Source: Spirogloea muscicola | Lineage: Eukaryota; Streptophyta; Zygnematophyceae; Spirogloeales; Spirogloeaceae | Length of the DNA stretch: 19,884 bases | Assembly: GCA_009602725.1 (NCBI GenBank) | Contig: WELB01000024.1 | Span: 358,302-378,185 of the forward strand | Direction of reading: 5' to 3' | Shown here: one piece after another, positions 9,528 to 18,179 of the stretch | Layout of the letters: every line of letters starts with the position of its first letter | Position numbering within the stretch: the first letter of the stretch is position 1 | Made by a program: the position numbers and the translations under genes | The notes under the pieces: generated by a model | What the model was told of the DNA's origin: nothing | Seen by the model: the letters and a program-made list of their open reading frames with translations, nothing else | Database searches by the model: none

Positions 9528-9749
9528 TCATGAGGATCTTCCTTTGCAATCTGTAACTGTGGCTGAGCAGAGACGTTTGTTTGTTGCACTTGCCAAGTAA
9601 ATAAGTCCAAGTAAGCAACATGGTATCCAAGCAATGTGCTTGTCTCTTGTGTAGGGTGTTTCGAATAAAGCACCACAAGTGTTGCAAGCATCCACTTTTT
9701 TGTTGGCAATCACGTTCTGCAAGGCAACAACTTTAATTGCATTTGACAA
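9528..9749 (-). other. Short open stretch with C2HC-like zinc-binding pattern
   Basis: A 73-codon minus-strand frame contains CNTCGALFETPYTRDKH followed by IAWIPC, which fits C-x2-C-x12-H-x5-C. The phenylalanine four residues after the second cysteine is also where classical zinc fingers place it. The rest of the frame is unremarkable and has cysteines by chance as well. It could be one exon of an unseen gene, a relic of a mobile-element protein, or coincidence. No splice partners were identified. Confidence 0.2.
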
Positions 9750-9966
9750 GAGTAGTCACTCATGAAGCTGCGTATGCCATTTACGAAAAAGAAATAGCTG
9801 CTGAATGCACAGGGTGTGGTTTCTGGCTTGGCACCCCCCTTCAGGCCATCAGCTGGTCCGCTGGCAATGTCACAGATCAACAGCTAGCTGCTCAATCATC
9901 ACACCAGACTGCATCACAGCTTTGCTGAATCGGTGGCGGATGTAATTTGTCCATGAGGCCAACTGT

Positions 9967-9990
9967 CTTGCTTAGCAAGTGCTAAGCAAG
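9967..9990. repeat. Perfect inverted repeat, 11-bp arms
   Basis: CTTGCTTAGCA and its exact reverse complement TGCTAAGCAAG are separated by two bases. It lies in otherwise gene-free DNA about 560 bp beyond the stop codon of the secreted-protein gene. TGCTAAGCA-type sequence also occurs in the LINE tails (CCCCTGCTAAGCAGG), but surrounding homology is lacking. Confidence 0.7.
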
Positions 9991-10554
9991 CACTCCACCT
10001 AATACACTCAGGGTTTCTAGAGAGACTTCTAGAGGTTTCAAGTTCATGGCTTTGAGCCAAACAATGGGTTGGCCCTTGCGGATGGCAATGGATTCCTAGT
10101 TGGCCTTGCTCTCATCCGAGCATTAGATGAGATGTGTAGCTTCGAGTATACCCATGGTAAGTCGAAGGAACTTGTCATTCCCTTGCTAAGTTACTGAGTA
10201 CTGCAAGTATGTAGATTATTACTACTGAGGAGAAGGCCCTTCTACGATCTAAACGTAGCGCCATGCTGGAGTCACAAAGCAAGCACCAGGTCGGGTGCGC
10301 TGGACATCCTTCTACTCTGTCATACTAGTTCCTGCTTGGCTGGATACTCATGTGATTCGCTTATGCTGTCATGGCAGCATCCTGTGAGAAAGCGACGCCA
10401 TGTGCATGGCTGCCACTGAGATCCATAGGTGCACAGGTTCTGCAGGGGTTTTGGAGGCAGTGCTGTACATGAGCTTCCTGGGATGACGAGTGCTTGAAAT
10501 CCCTTGTTGCTCACATCATTGCCGCGGTCTTTCCGGGCAATAGGTGGCAGGAGA

Positions 10555-12016
10555 TCAGACTGCAGCTTGAGCCTGAGTTGCTGCGGAGGTCTTTGAGGCC
10601 GCATCAATAAGGGCGGGCTCGCTCTGCCTAGCTGCCTTCAGCAGCTGGGTCCAGGGTATGTTGGTCAAAGACTGCACAACTGGCATGGTGCTCACAAGGA
10701 AGCCTCTAGCACTTGGACTGCACAGAGAAGATAGGGAAGCATCAGCAGAGTCGCCATGAAAATTGTTTCATAGAAGGAAAAGGTAAGCCTATAAGAGAAC
10801 ATTGAAGTAGTAGTGCACGCAAACCAGGGCTGTGCATTTGTAAACTCGTCAGTGCAGTGGATCCTACCTCAACTGGCTCCGAAGAAGCTCGACCTCCACG
10901 GAGGTTTGCAAAGAGCCGGTGTCATCTTGCCGGAGGCGGAGCTTGACCAGCATCTGCACAGCAGTGACGAGATCCTGCCTTGAGTTCTTGTACAGTCAAA
11001 GCGCAAAAGCACTTGTGTGAAAGCACAATTCACCATCGACAGCGGACTCTATATCAGGCCATTTCTATACAATGGAATTGGCAGCCAAAGTAAGATAGAA
11101 TGTCGATGCCTGTAACAGTGTAAAGCACTGGACTGATGATGACCTGCATGACTCCGCTGACTGTCATGGAGTAATGTTCCTCGACGTCGTCAGACTCAAA
11201 GTCCTCCCTGTGCCGCCCTATGCCAAGGATCGTGGTGTCGCCGCTGCCCTCAACTGCGGTCTTGACAAAGTGGAAGTTACCGGTCTTCAACTCCACCTTT
11301 TCGCCATTGACTGTGACCTGCAAGGTCAGCGAGATCGGGCTTGTCTCAGATACGAGGTGGAGTAGTGGAGTTCCCTGCTCCAGCTGTCTGTTTAGTCCAG
11401 CGCCACAGAAGCATGGATTACAACGGCATTGGACTATTAAGTAGCACCATCATGCATCATGTGTCATGTGTCAATCCCACTTTTACCCATATGAATTACA
11501 TCCTAGACAGTACCTGTCCAGGGCGCCCTTGGTCGGTCAAGTAGTCGGACTCGAACACCTCGAACGTTGTGGCCACGTCCCCAGCCAGCACACGGAGGCT
11601 GGTCGCCCGCAGCCCGACGCCGGCCAAGGTCACCTGCACATGCCTGTCGAGTGTGCAGCACACACGAGTCAGACATGCGCTGCTGCAGCGTATCGGCGAT
11701 CATCCAGGTCAAGTCGTACGTAAGGCGAGCCGAAGAATGATCCAGATGACTGGATTGGATCTCGGGACGGGGGCAGCTCAGTAGTGGAGGCACTTGTGGG
11801 GGCGCGAGCAGCACGGTCGAGCTACCTGTCCGAGAGCATGCAGACGCTGAAGGGGCTGTGCCCGTCGAGCTGGAGGGCAGCGGCCTGCTGGCCGGAGCAG
11901 GCGTCGAGGAGAGGGACGGCCGCGGTCGCCTGCGCAGCGGCGGCAGCCGCCACGACGAGGAGCAGCGCGGCGGCGGCGGCATGGAGGCGCAGGCTGAGGC
12001 TCAGCAGCTCAGCCAT
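10555..12016 (-). CDS. Five-exon gene: secreted or membrane-targeted protein, unknown function
   Basis: The exons, minus strand, are 12016-11826, 11643-11514, 11383-11144, 10974-10868 and 10717-10555. All four introns are GT-AG, the exon phases agree (2, 0, 0, 2), and the join gives 276 residues plus TGA. The start was chosen because ATG at 12016 opens MAELLSLSLRLHAAAAALLL, a classic signal peptide with an alanine/valine core and probable cleavage after about residue 30 (AQA). The mature part has a beta-rich middle (VTLAGVGLRATSLRVL, GDVATTFEVFESDYL, EQGTPLLHLVS, SLTLQVTVNG, GNFHFVKTAVEG, DDVEEHYSMTVSG). The helical C-terminal third (DLVTAVQMLVKLRLRQ, VEVELLRSQLS, IPWTQLLKAAR) ends in an alanine-rich tail. 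No catalytic motif or second membrane segment is visible. I do not recognise the family. Preserved frame across five exons argues it is functional. Confidence 0.85.
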
Positions 12017-12500
12017 GGCTTGGCAAGCGGGAGGAACGAGCGACTGATGGGGCCTGGAAAGGGAAAGCAACGGTGGAGGCTTTCCCAAGAGGAGGCGGCG
12101 GTGCGGAGCTGGGGGGGGGAGGGAGGAGGGAGGTGCTCTGCGGGGCTCTGCTGCGAGGGCCTGCAGTCCCCCGGGCTTTTGAGGGGGCCGGGTTCGCGCG
12201 CCCGCTGTGGGGCCAACGTGGCATACGTGGCGCGACGCGTGGCAAGCGGCGGCCCGGGCCCCGCCGCGGCACTGGGCCGCTCTCCTGGCCAGGCGCCGCG
12301 ATTGGACCCTGCGGCTGTGTCGGGCGGGCGCCAGGGCCTGGGCAAGGGCCGCACACGACAACAAGTGGGCGGCGCTTCTGGCACTGAACCGCGCACCTGG
12401 CTGTGGCGCGTCGCGGAGCCGTACGGCCTGCCTGGCTTTCTTCGTGGGGCGCGCGGCCCCCCGCCCCCAATTGGCTCGGTCACCCACCCCCCCTTCTGCC
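11860..12500. promoter_or_regulatory. GC- and CpG-rich island over the 5' end of the secreted-protein gene
   Basis: This 640-bp stretch is strikingly rich in G, C and CpG compared with its flanks, and covers the first exon and about 480 bp upstream of its ATG. It leaves long frames open on both strands, none with recognisable domains, so I treat those as composition artefacts. A promoter role is inferred from position. No clear TATA element was seen near the gene start. Confidence 0.45.
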
Positions 12501-12604
12501 TCATTGCGGCGGCTAACTAAAAGGTTACTTAATTATGATCCTGCATGGTACTTCCTCAGCATTGTGTTTCTGCGCTTTACGGCACCTTGGGACCTTGTCA
12601 GTTC

Positions 12605-13150
12605 TCTTCGGGCTGGCTTTTCGAACAAATGAGTCTTCCAGCCCCTCGCCTGTCATGCTACAGAGCGTCGACTGCCATACTACGTCGATGGATCATATTC
12701 TCTCCTGACCGACGTGGAGCCGGTGGTAGCCTGGTTGCAAATGCTTTCACACTAGACCAAATGTGAGTCCACCTGCTATGTCCATGTGTACCGCCACATC
12801 ACCATATTGGTCAGATCGACACAACTGAGCCACCGATGGGATATTGCACGACATGCCCCTCTTTGTACTTGGCCCCTCAGGCCCTCCATCAATCAACACA
12901 CTCCATCCCCTTTGGAAGAGGTCACTTCTTGCCTCATTGGGGCCTCACTGCCTAGTCCGTTCTGTCTCCACGTTTTCCCGGCTTCTTTGTTCCTTGTTCT
13001 TAGTATTGTGGGCTGGCTTGTCACCTACCCTAGCCCCCTTTGGGAAAGCTCGCTTGTTTTGTGAGTTCCTTCCTTATTATATCAGCAGCCGCTGTGGGAA
13101 AGTCTCGGTGGGCTGGCTTTCCACAAGCCATCAACCCTTGCTGAAGAGCT
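12605..13150 (+). repeat. Decayed LINE-tail-like modules in pyrimidine-rich DNA
   Basis: Three plus-strand stretches resemble the LINE stem-loop module GGGCTGGCTTTTCCAGCCCC. At 12609-12645 there is GGGCTGGCTTTTC, an extra 15 or so bases, then TCCAGCCCCTCGCC. At 13012-13055 there is GGGCTGGCTTGTC then AGCCCC and a GGGAAAGCTCGC end. At 13108-13135 there is GGGCTGGCTTTCCACAAGCC. They suggest old LINE 3' ends in plus orientation. The surrounding 12501-13430 is pyrimidine-rich with no supported gene. Confidence 0.45.
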
Positions 13151-13437
13151 GCTGCTTCTTCTTCCGACTTTGAGAGATTTTTGGGCTAACATTCACATCC
13201 ATGCTCCCTTGGAAGCTTCGTTCCCTCTTCACAGCCATCCATCGCCTTTCTTCCTCTTTCTTCTTTGGCCTCCCTTTCACTTCGTACGCACCGCGCCCCT
13301 TCTCTCTTTCTTCCACGCACAAAAGCACACCTACGCCCACCCATAAAACAACCCCTCCCCTCAGACTCATCTTTCCCTTACCACAGATACTGTCACTTCC
13401 TTCCCAGCTTGACTTCTGGCCACAAGGGGCGTGAGCC

Positions 13438-13563
13438 ATGGGAAAGCGGTGCGCCTTCCTGCAAATGCAGACGAGGCCTGTGGTTGGCCCTTCGCACTTT
13501 TACGGGCAGCTGTGGGCCTCCAAAGCGCGGCCGGCGCCACTCCCTCCACGGATAGCAGTGTGA
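13438..13563 (+). other. Possible 41-codon ORF after a pyrimidine-rich leader (weak)
   Basis: An ATG in strong context (GAGCCATGG) follows about 230 bp of pyrimidine-rich sequence and opens 41 codons beginning MGKRCAFLQMQTRP, then TGA. A longer frame overlaps in another phase. No domain is visible. It might be an upstream ORF or the start of a decayed mobile-element gene. The rest of 13564-13734 shows nothing. Confidence 0.15.
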
Positions 13564-13734
13564 TATTGCAGATGTCATCCAGCAGCTCACGGTTCTGCGC
13601 AGTTCAACTTCTGTTTCTTGATGCCAGTATTTTACCACTGGATGCTCAGGCCCCTATATCAAGGCACTGGCCCCTTCAGCAGCGCTGCCAGCACCCATGT
13701 GACTACTGACATGCCCTTTCTTAGCACTCGTTCA

Positions 13735-16369
13735 TCACGAGGATAAAGTTGAGGCTGGTTCTATAGAATGATGGTAACCAGTCACCTTAAACATGATGCG
13801 ACAATAAGAGAGATAAGGGACTACAGGCTCACTTGATGATCTCTGCTGCCTGTCAGCGCAAAACCTTACAGTGACCTTACACGGGCCAAAGGCTTGATGG
13901 AGGTAATCGAGAGTCTGTAATGCTCCGATTTGCAATCTAATCACAACTAAACAGTCTACTTTTGCATCCATCCATGACATCTATCAGGTGCCCGACTTCT
14001 TAACAATTTCTCTATTGCTGCAATAATAATTATGAAGCAGTCAATTCTAGTCCCTTCACACCAAGCTATCAACCTCCAGGCAGCCACTTCACATTGATGT
14101 CCCAGCCTACAAAGCATCGGATGAAATCTCAGAGGTTATTAGATTTGGAAAAGCTGCATACACATCACCCAGCATGTAAAAGTAGCTCTTCACATTCTCA
14201 GTGCAGCTGGTGTCCACAATATGTCGGGTGACCCTAGTGAAGTATCAGAATCTGTCTTCAGGCAACTGTAAGGCCTTGAAGCAAGTACCAGTGCAGTTGT
14301 GGGCCTCTGCAGGTCGACAGTAGCAGCGATGCTGTCCTGAATATAGTTCCTCATCTTTTCAATTTGTGAAAGTCAAGGGCCAACACAGCAATGGTTTTGG
14401 CAATTGTAAAATACAACATCTCTCTTGCTAGCAACTGAAGGAAATCAATGGTTGTTGTAGGATATTTTATCCTCGTGAATGGGGTTGTGAAGCATGCACA
14501 AGCGATTGTTGTTGACCAAGGCCCGTACCAACAGATCCTTCACCACCTCATTCTTCTGTTGCAGCATCTTCAGCATCTGCAGTCCATCGTGCATGCACTG
14601 TCACGCTATTGCTAGCTTCTCTGAAGCCATGCTGCTGTCAAGGATGTCAGTATGAAAATACGTATCATGGATCACAAACAAGCGCCGTACCAGAGCAAGA
14701 TCTTTCGCTTGACAATCAGCCCTTGCAGCATGATCACTATCTGCCTGCCTAGTTCCTGTGAATAGTGCAGAGTATTCTGATTTGCGCATTGAGTCATTTT
14801 GAGAAGCAATGAAGCTTTTTGATGATGCTGGACTGCCTACAGCTGCACCCTGCATTGATCAAGTCCACTGGCAGTCAGTTGGCCTTGCGCCACTGAAATG
14901 TGTGGTAGACTAAATAGTTGCAGCAGGAGATTCTCAGGACTGCAGATTGTTCTCATTCTATGCACATTCAGGACGACAGGTACTTGACGAAAATAGATAG
15001 TCTGCTGACTCTGCACGACCTTGTGTAAAAGCTTTGGTCTGTAAACAGCTTCTGACACTGCCCCTTTGGATGTCCCATGACCAGATGCAGTCTCCTGAAG
15101 CATGACTGCATTGATGCTGTCAGCTCATGCTTGCATTTACAATGACTGAATGACTACTATGATGAGCTCTAAAGTCATTGTGATGGTGGTTTCAAGCATG
15201 TCTACAATGGCCAAAGGTGAAATTCAAAGCCTGCAGGGGTGTCGAGGCTGCATTTAGGAAGGCTGACATACAAGTCTTTGATCCACTATATATAGCTCGA
15301 AAATCACATCCTAAGCAGTGAATTAGCTCTATGAGGTCCAAGAACTGCTATGAGGTCCAAGAACAGAAATTCTCAGGGGAAAGTAGATTGAGCTGCTATG
15401 GACAATTTCTTCTTGGAGCAAGTTGTTACCTCCATGTCTTCATGTTCAGGAGCCACTGGGCTTGCGCCAGCTTGCCCCTGAGACACCTGATTACTGCTTT
15501 GGGCCTGTTCCTTGGGACCAGAAGGAGCACAAGAGTCGGCCATGCCCTTGGATTCTTCACTGGCGTATGAATTATTGCACAATGCATCATACCTGCAAAG
15601 ACGAGAAGCATCTGACAGTACAGGGGGATGCTGATGTCTAAACCTTGTGACAATGCTGATCTCCTGACAGCAACTCTGGCTCAGGTGGCCGCGTCTCAGG
15701 CCCATCTGCAAGGGGCTGTGACTCGTCACGAGCCTCTTGTGGAGTAGTAGCGGCCCTCGCGTGAAGACTGCTGCTGCCACTTGCTATTTTCGGGCTCATC
15801 GAAGTAGCAGGAAGCTGCACCTGTAATATGACACTCTGCCTGTCTCTTCAGCTTAATCGAGAGCAGAGGTGAGCTCGGCCAGTACATACTTGTGGTAGTC
15901 AATAATCATCAAGTACGTACAATAGCTCAATGGATAGTGGCTGAGCACGTTACTTGGGTGAGGTGTGCAGTTTTTTGCTTCTCGCTCAGGAGCTCCATGT
16001 GGCTTGCAGAATTCTTCTTCTCAACAACCGAATCGACAACTGGAGCTGGAGCCGGTGCTTTCAAGTCGAGGTCCAGGGTACCAATGTCGAAGCGGTCGAG
16101 GTAGTCATCCTTCAGATCTAACTCCACGCTGACGGCAGAAACGATACAATTAGCATGGGCCTAGTCGAGGATGTCAAGATATGCAAGGCCAAGCAGATGT
16201 CTTACTCGTCAAGTCTGAAGTTCCCAGCTCCGCCAAAGTTGCGCATGTCTTCGAAGTCAGCATCGGGCGCCGGCGCCAGCTTCATGTCGCTGGGCTTCCA
16301 CCCCTGCAAGAAGTCCATGCCCAGAACCTGTCCTTCGCGGCGGTCGCCGCCGCTGCCGCCGGCGGTCAT
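13735..16369 (-). CDS. Nine-exon gene model: acidic low-complexity protein, unknown function
   Basis: Exons on the minus strand are 16369-16206, 16128-15954, 15820-15644, about 15592-15430, about 15105-15020, 14849-14691, 14597-14529, 14354-14289 and 13914-13735 (stop). Exons 1-3 join in consistent phase, and exons 5-9 also chain in phase; the joins 3-4 and 4-5 do not resolve in phase, so a boundary or a small exon there is wrong or missing. The ATG at 16369 is the first in frame after an upstream stop. Exon 1 carries MDFLQGWKPSDMKLAPAPDA and FEDMRNFGGAGNFRLD. Exon 2 has VELDLKDDYLDRFDIGTLDL then an alanine/proline linker. Exons 3-6 are polar, Ser/Glu/Gln-rich and probably disordered. Exon 7 (LQMLKMLQQKNEVVKDLL) looks like a coiled coil. 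Exon 8 (MRNYIQDSIAATVDLQRP) uses a weak AAAAG acceptor, and exon 9 has LDYLHQAFGPCKVTVRF. No family recognised. A LINE ends about 230 bp upstream of the start codon. Confidence 0.6.
15329..15366. repeat. Two tandem 19-bp units in an intron
   Basis: CTATGAGGTCCAAGAACTG is followed at once by CTATGAGGTCCAAGAACAG. The pair lies between exons 4 and 5 of the acidic-protein gene model. It is a simple tandem duplication with no evident role. Confidence 0.75.
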
Positions 16370-16599
16370 GTCCGCGGCGAGGAGCCGCAGCGCAGAGGCG
16401 CAGGTTACGGCCCGTTGCTGGACCGCCTGCAGGATGATGCTTCAGGAGTGGGGGGGAGAGCAAATTCCCTTATGCATTAAGTGGCGGCGCGCGCTCTGCG
16501 CGGTAGTGCGAAGACGAACAAGTAGATGCGCCGATCGAGCGATGCCCAAAGCACGACGGATTTAACCCAATCAGGGGGAATGCCAGGAGGAAAGGCTCA

Positions 16600-17443
16600 T
16601 TCAAAAGAGGCGATGGCTGGAAAAGGCCGGCCCACCAAGAGAAAAGGCGCAGAGGAAAGTGCTCGCCCATTGAGGATAGGGGCTGGAAAACTGGGGTTAC
16701 CGAGTAATCCGTAGCTGCTTTGTTCCTCTGTGTGCTTGTTTTTCTTAGCTGGAAAAGCCAGCCCAAAAAAGAATGAATTGAGTACGAGAAGAAAGCGCGG
16801 CCAGATTGACTGGTGGCTGGGAAAGGCCAGCCCGAAAGAATGGACAAGGTCTGAGGGAGCTTGAGTGCGAACGACTAGGACTAAGACCAGGGAACGCTCA
16901 GTAACCTCTAGACAGGAGATGCAGATCCGAGTAGCTAGCTGGTGGAAAGACGTCGCCCAGACGGAAGCCGGAGGCCGCCGCCAAAGCTCGGCCTGCGCGC
17001 AAGTGAACCGCGTAGGCGAGGGACCGCTGCATCGAGACGGCCAAACGCAAACGGAACACCTGAGCGAGGGACCCGGCTACGTTGAAGCCGGGCTGCTCGC
17101 CCTGCTGCCCCGAGGCGGCGGGCCGCTGCACGCCGCGCCAGGCGGTGGAGCAAGTCAAGCCATTTGGAGCCAAAGGCTCCGTGCACGTCCACTGCCAGTG
17201 GAAGGAACTCGTCGCCCACCGGGTGGTCAGAGTACTTCCGTTTCTTCTCGCCCGCCGCTTGGCCGACTGCGTAGCCCGCCTCCTCCGACGAGCGTTTTGC
17301 ACTGTTGGAAGCAAAGCTGTCAGTGGTGACCACGTCTGCGATGAGCCGAGGCCCCCCGCCGAGCGCGCTGGCGACGAGGTCGGCGCGCCGGGTGTGGATG
17401 CGGCCATCCGCCCCAGCGGTAGGAGGCATGACGCTGGAGAAGG
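16600..17443 (-). mobile_element. 5'-truncated LINE with C-terminal ORF and 3' UTR
   Basis: On the minus strand the ORF remnant starts near 17443 in IHTRRADLVASALGGGPRLI, then KRKYSDHPVGDEFLPLAVDV and HGAFGSKWLDLLHRLARR. It shifts frame near 17090 to NVAGSLAQVFRLRLAVSMQ and ends SDLHLLSRGY-stop at 16898. In LINE proteins I recall from algae, the K/RKYS...VHGxxG...LARRAA block forms the C-terminal end after a CCHC-like region. The 3' UTR continues to about 16600 with stem-loop modules at 16815-16832, 16748-16764 (split by a nested insertion) and 16615-16633. Several UTR modules in a row suggest stacked tail insertions. The reverse transcriptase domain is absent. Confidence 0.78.
16691..16747 (+). 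mobile_element. 57-bp nested LINE-tail insertion with 9-bp duplication
   Basis: A plus-oriented fragment of the LINE UTR core (GGGGTTACCGAGTAATCCG, GTAGCTGCTTTG, GTGTGCTTGTTTTTCTTA) splits a stem-loop module of the older minus-oriented tail. GCTGGAAAA occurs on both sides (16682-16690 and 16748-16756) as a 9-bp target-site duplication. Removing the insert and one repeat restores the standard GGGCTGG-loop-CCAGCCC module. Confidence 0.8.
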
Positions 17444-17454
17444 GGGCCAGGGGA

Positions 17455-17715
17455 AGAAAGTGCTCGCCCATTGAGGATAGGGGCTGGAAAAGCCAGCCCT
17501 AAAAAGAACGAATAGAGCACGAGAAGGGGGCCAGGGGAAGCGCTAAGAAAAGGAGAAAATGGAAGCGCGGCCAGATTGACTGGCGGCTGGGGAAGGCCAG
17601 CCCAAAGAAATGGACAAGGTCTGAAGGAGCCGGAGTGCGAAGGACAAGGACTAGGACTAAGATATCAGCCAGGGAACGCTCAGTAACCTCTAGTCGGGAG
17701 ATGCAAGTCTGAGTA
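17455..17715 (-). mobile_element. LINE 3' tail with two stem-loop modules
   Basis: On the minus strand this begins at the ORF end (SDLHLPTRGY-like, about 17712-17680), passes the UTR with stem-loops at 17585-17602 and 17481-17499, and ends in CTCAATGGGCGAGCACTTTC at about 17455. It is the same UTR type as the element to its left, which it abuts at about 17443-17455. Severe 5' truncation leaves almost no coding sequence. Confidence 0.75.
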
Positions 17716-17868
17716 GCTCGCCCATTGAGAATAGGGGCTGGAAAAGCCAGCCCAAAAAAGAAGTAACAAAGGACGAGAAGAAAAACAAGCACACAAAGAA
17801 ACAAAGCAGCTACGAATCACTCAGTAACCCCTTTTGGCAAAGCTTTCTAGTATCTCTGATCTGCGGCT
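17716..17868 (-). mobile_element. LINE 3' tail
   Basis: On the minus strand it reads GGGGTTACTGAGTGATTCG, GTAGCTGCTTTG, TGTGTGCTTGTTTTTC, the perfect stem-loop at 17735-17753, and the CTCAATGGGCGAGC end at 17716. The AGCGCTTCCCCTGG module present in other copies is missing between core and stem-loop. It lies head to tail with the previous tail. Confidence 0.75.
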
Positions 17869-17874
17869 GTTTAA

Positions 17875-18003
17875 CAGAAAAAAATGCCATCTATAAGAAA
17901 CAAATGTAGGCCATATGGCCAAGTACAAAGGCAAGCACATCTAAAGATCTAATCAATAATCCGGGTCAAAACATAAAGGTCACTAATTTATGCATGAATA
18001 GTA
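17875..18003 (-). mobile_element. LINE 3' end, second UTR type
   Basis: On the minus strand it reads the ORF end DLYVLTR, then a UTR containing TTAGATCTTTAGATGTGCTTGCC and a palindrome GGCCATATGGCC (17913-17924), and ends in a T-rich stretch near 17880. The same UTR occurs at about 18185-18330, belonging to the longest LINE piece here. It differs from the stem-loop UTR type although the protein C-termini are alike. Confidence 0.65.
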
Positions 18004-18178
18004 GATGCCAGCTGCTTAGCAGGGGTTACTGATTGATTCGTAGCTGCTTTGCTTCTTTGTGTGCTTGTTTTTCTTAGCGCTTCCCCTGGCCCCCTTCTCG
18101 TACTCTGTTCATTCGTTTTTGGGCTGGCTTTTCCAGCCCCTATCCTCTATGGGCGAGCACTTTCTTCTTTTTCCAAAG
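18004..18178 (+). mobile_element. LINE 3' tail in plus orientation
   Basis: A full tail on the plus strand: CTGCTTAGCAGGGGTTACTG, GTAGCTGCTTTG, TGTGTGCTTGTTTTTCTTAG, CGCTTCCCCTGGCCCCCTTC, the perfect stem-loop at 18121-18139, and TATCCTCTATGGGCGAGC with a T/C-rich end near 18178. It lies between two copies of the second UTR type and opposes its neighbours, so it probably inserted into the older minus-strand array. Confidence 0.8.
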
Positions 18179-18179
18179 G

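Larger units (their letters stand above)
8816..10554. other. Largely featureless interval between duplication and next gene
   Basis: No multi-exon gene model could be supported here. Several open stretches under 90 residues exist on both strands without recognisable domains. Items listed separately are a possible zinc-binding peptide (9528-9749), a short G-rich minisatellite (9157-9198) and an 11-bp-stem palindrome (9967-9990). Base composition is balanced and no LINE tail is visible. Confidence 0.5.

Noticed and set aside
11858-12520. Long open frames on both strands (up to 221 codons) upstream of the secreted-protein gene
   Set aside because: They overlap in several frames within GC-rich DNA, are full of Arg/Pro/Gly/Ala, and have no domain. 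Only the frame giving the signal peptide continues into phase-matched exons.
13131-13439. Minus-strand 102-codon frame rich in Lys/Arg/Glu
   Set aside because: It is the complement of a pyrimidine-rich tract, so the charged composition is explained by base bias.
16155-16565. Plus-strand 136-codon frame opposite exon 1 of the acidic-protein gene
   Set aside because: The minus strand has phase-matched exons with proper splice sites; the plus frame has none and no recognisable motif.
17481-17753. Regularly recurring short hairpins read as a CRISPR-like array
   Set aside because: Spacing is irregular, the sequence between repeats is itself repeated LINE UTR, and the genome is eukaryotic.
18121-18139. 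Stem-loop as an intrinsic transcription terminator
   Set aside because: The T-run precedes the stem on the sense strand and does not follow it, and the setting is a eukaryotic LINE 3' UTR.
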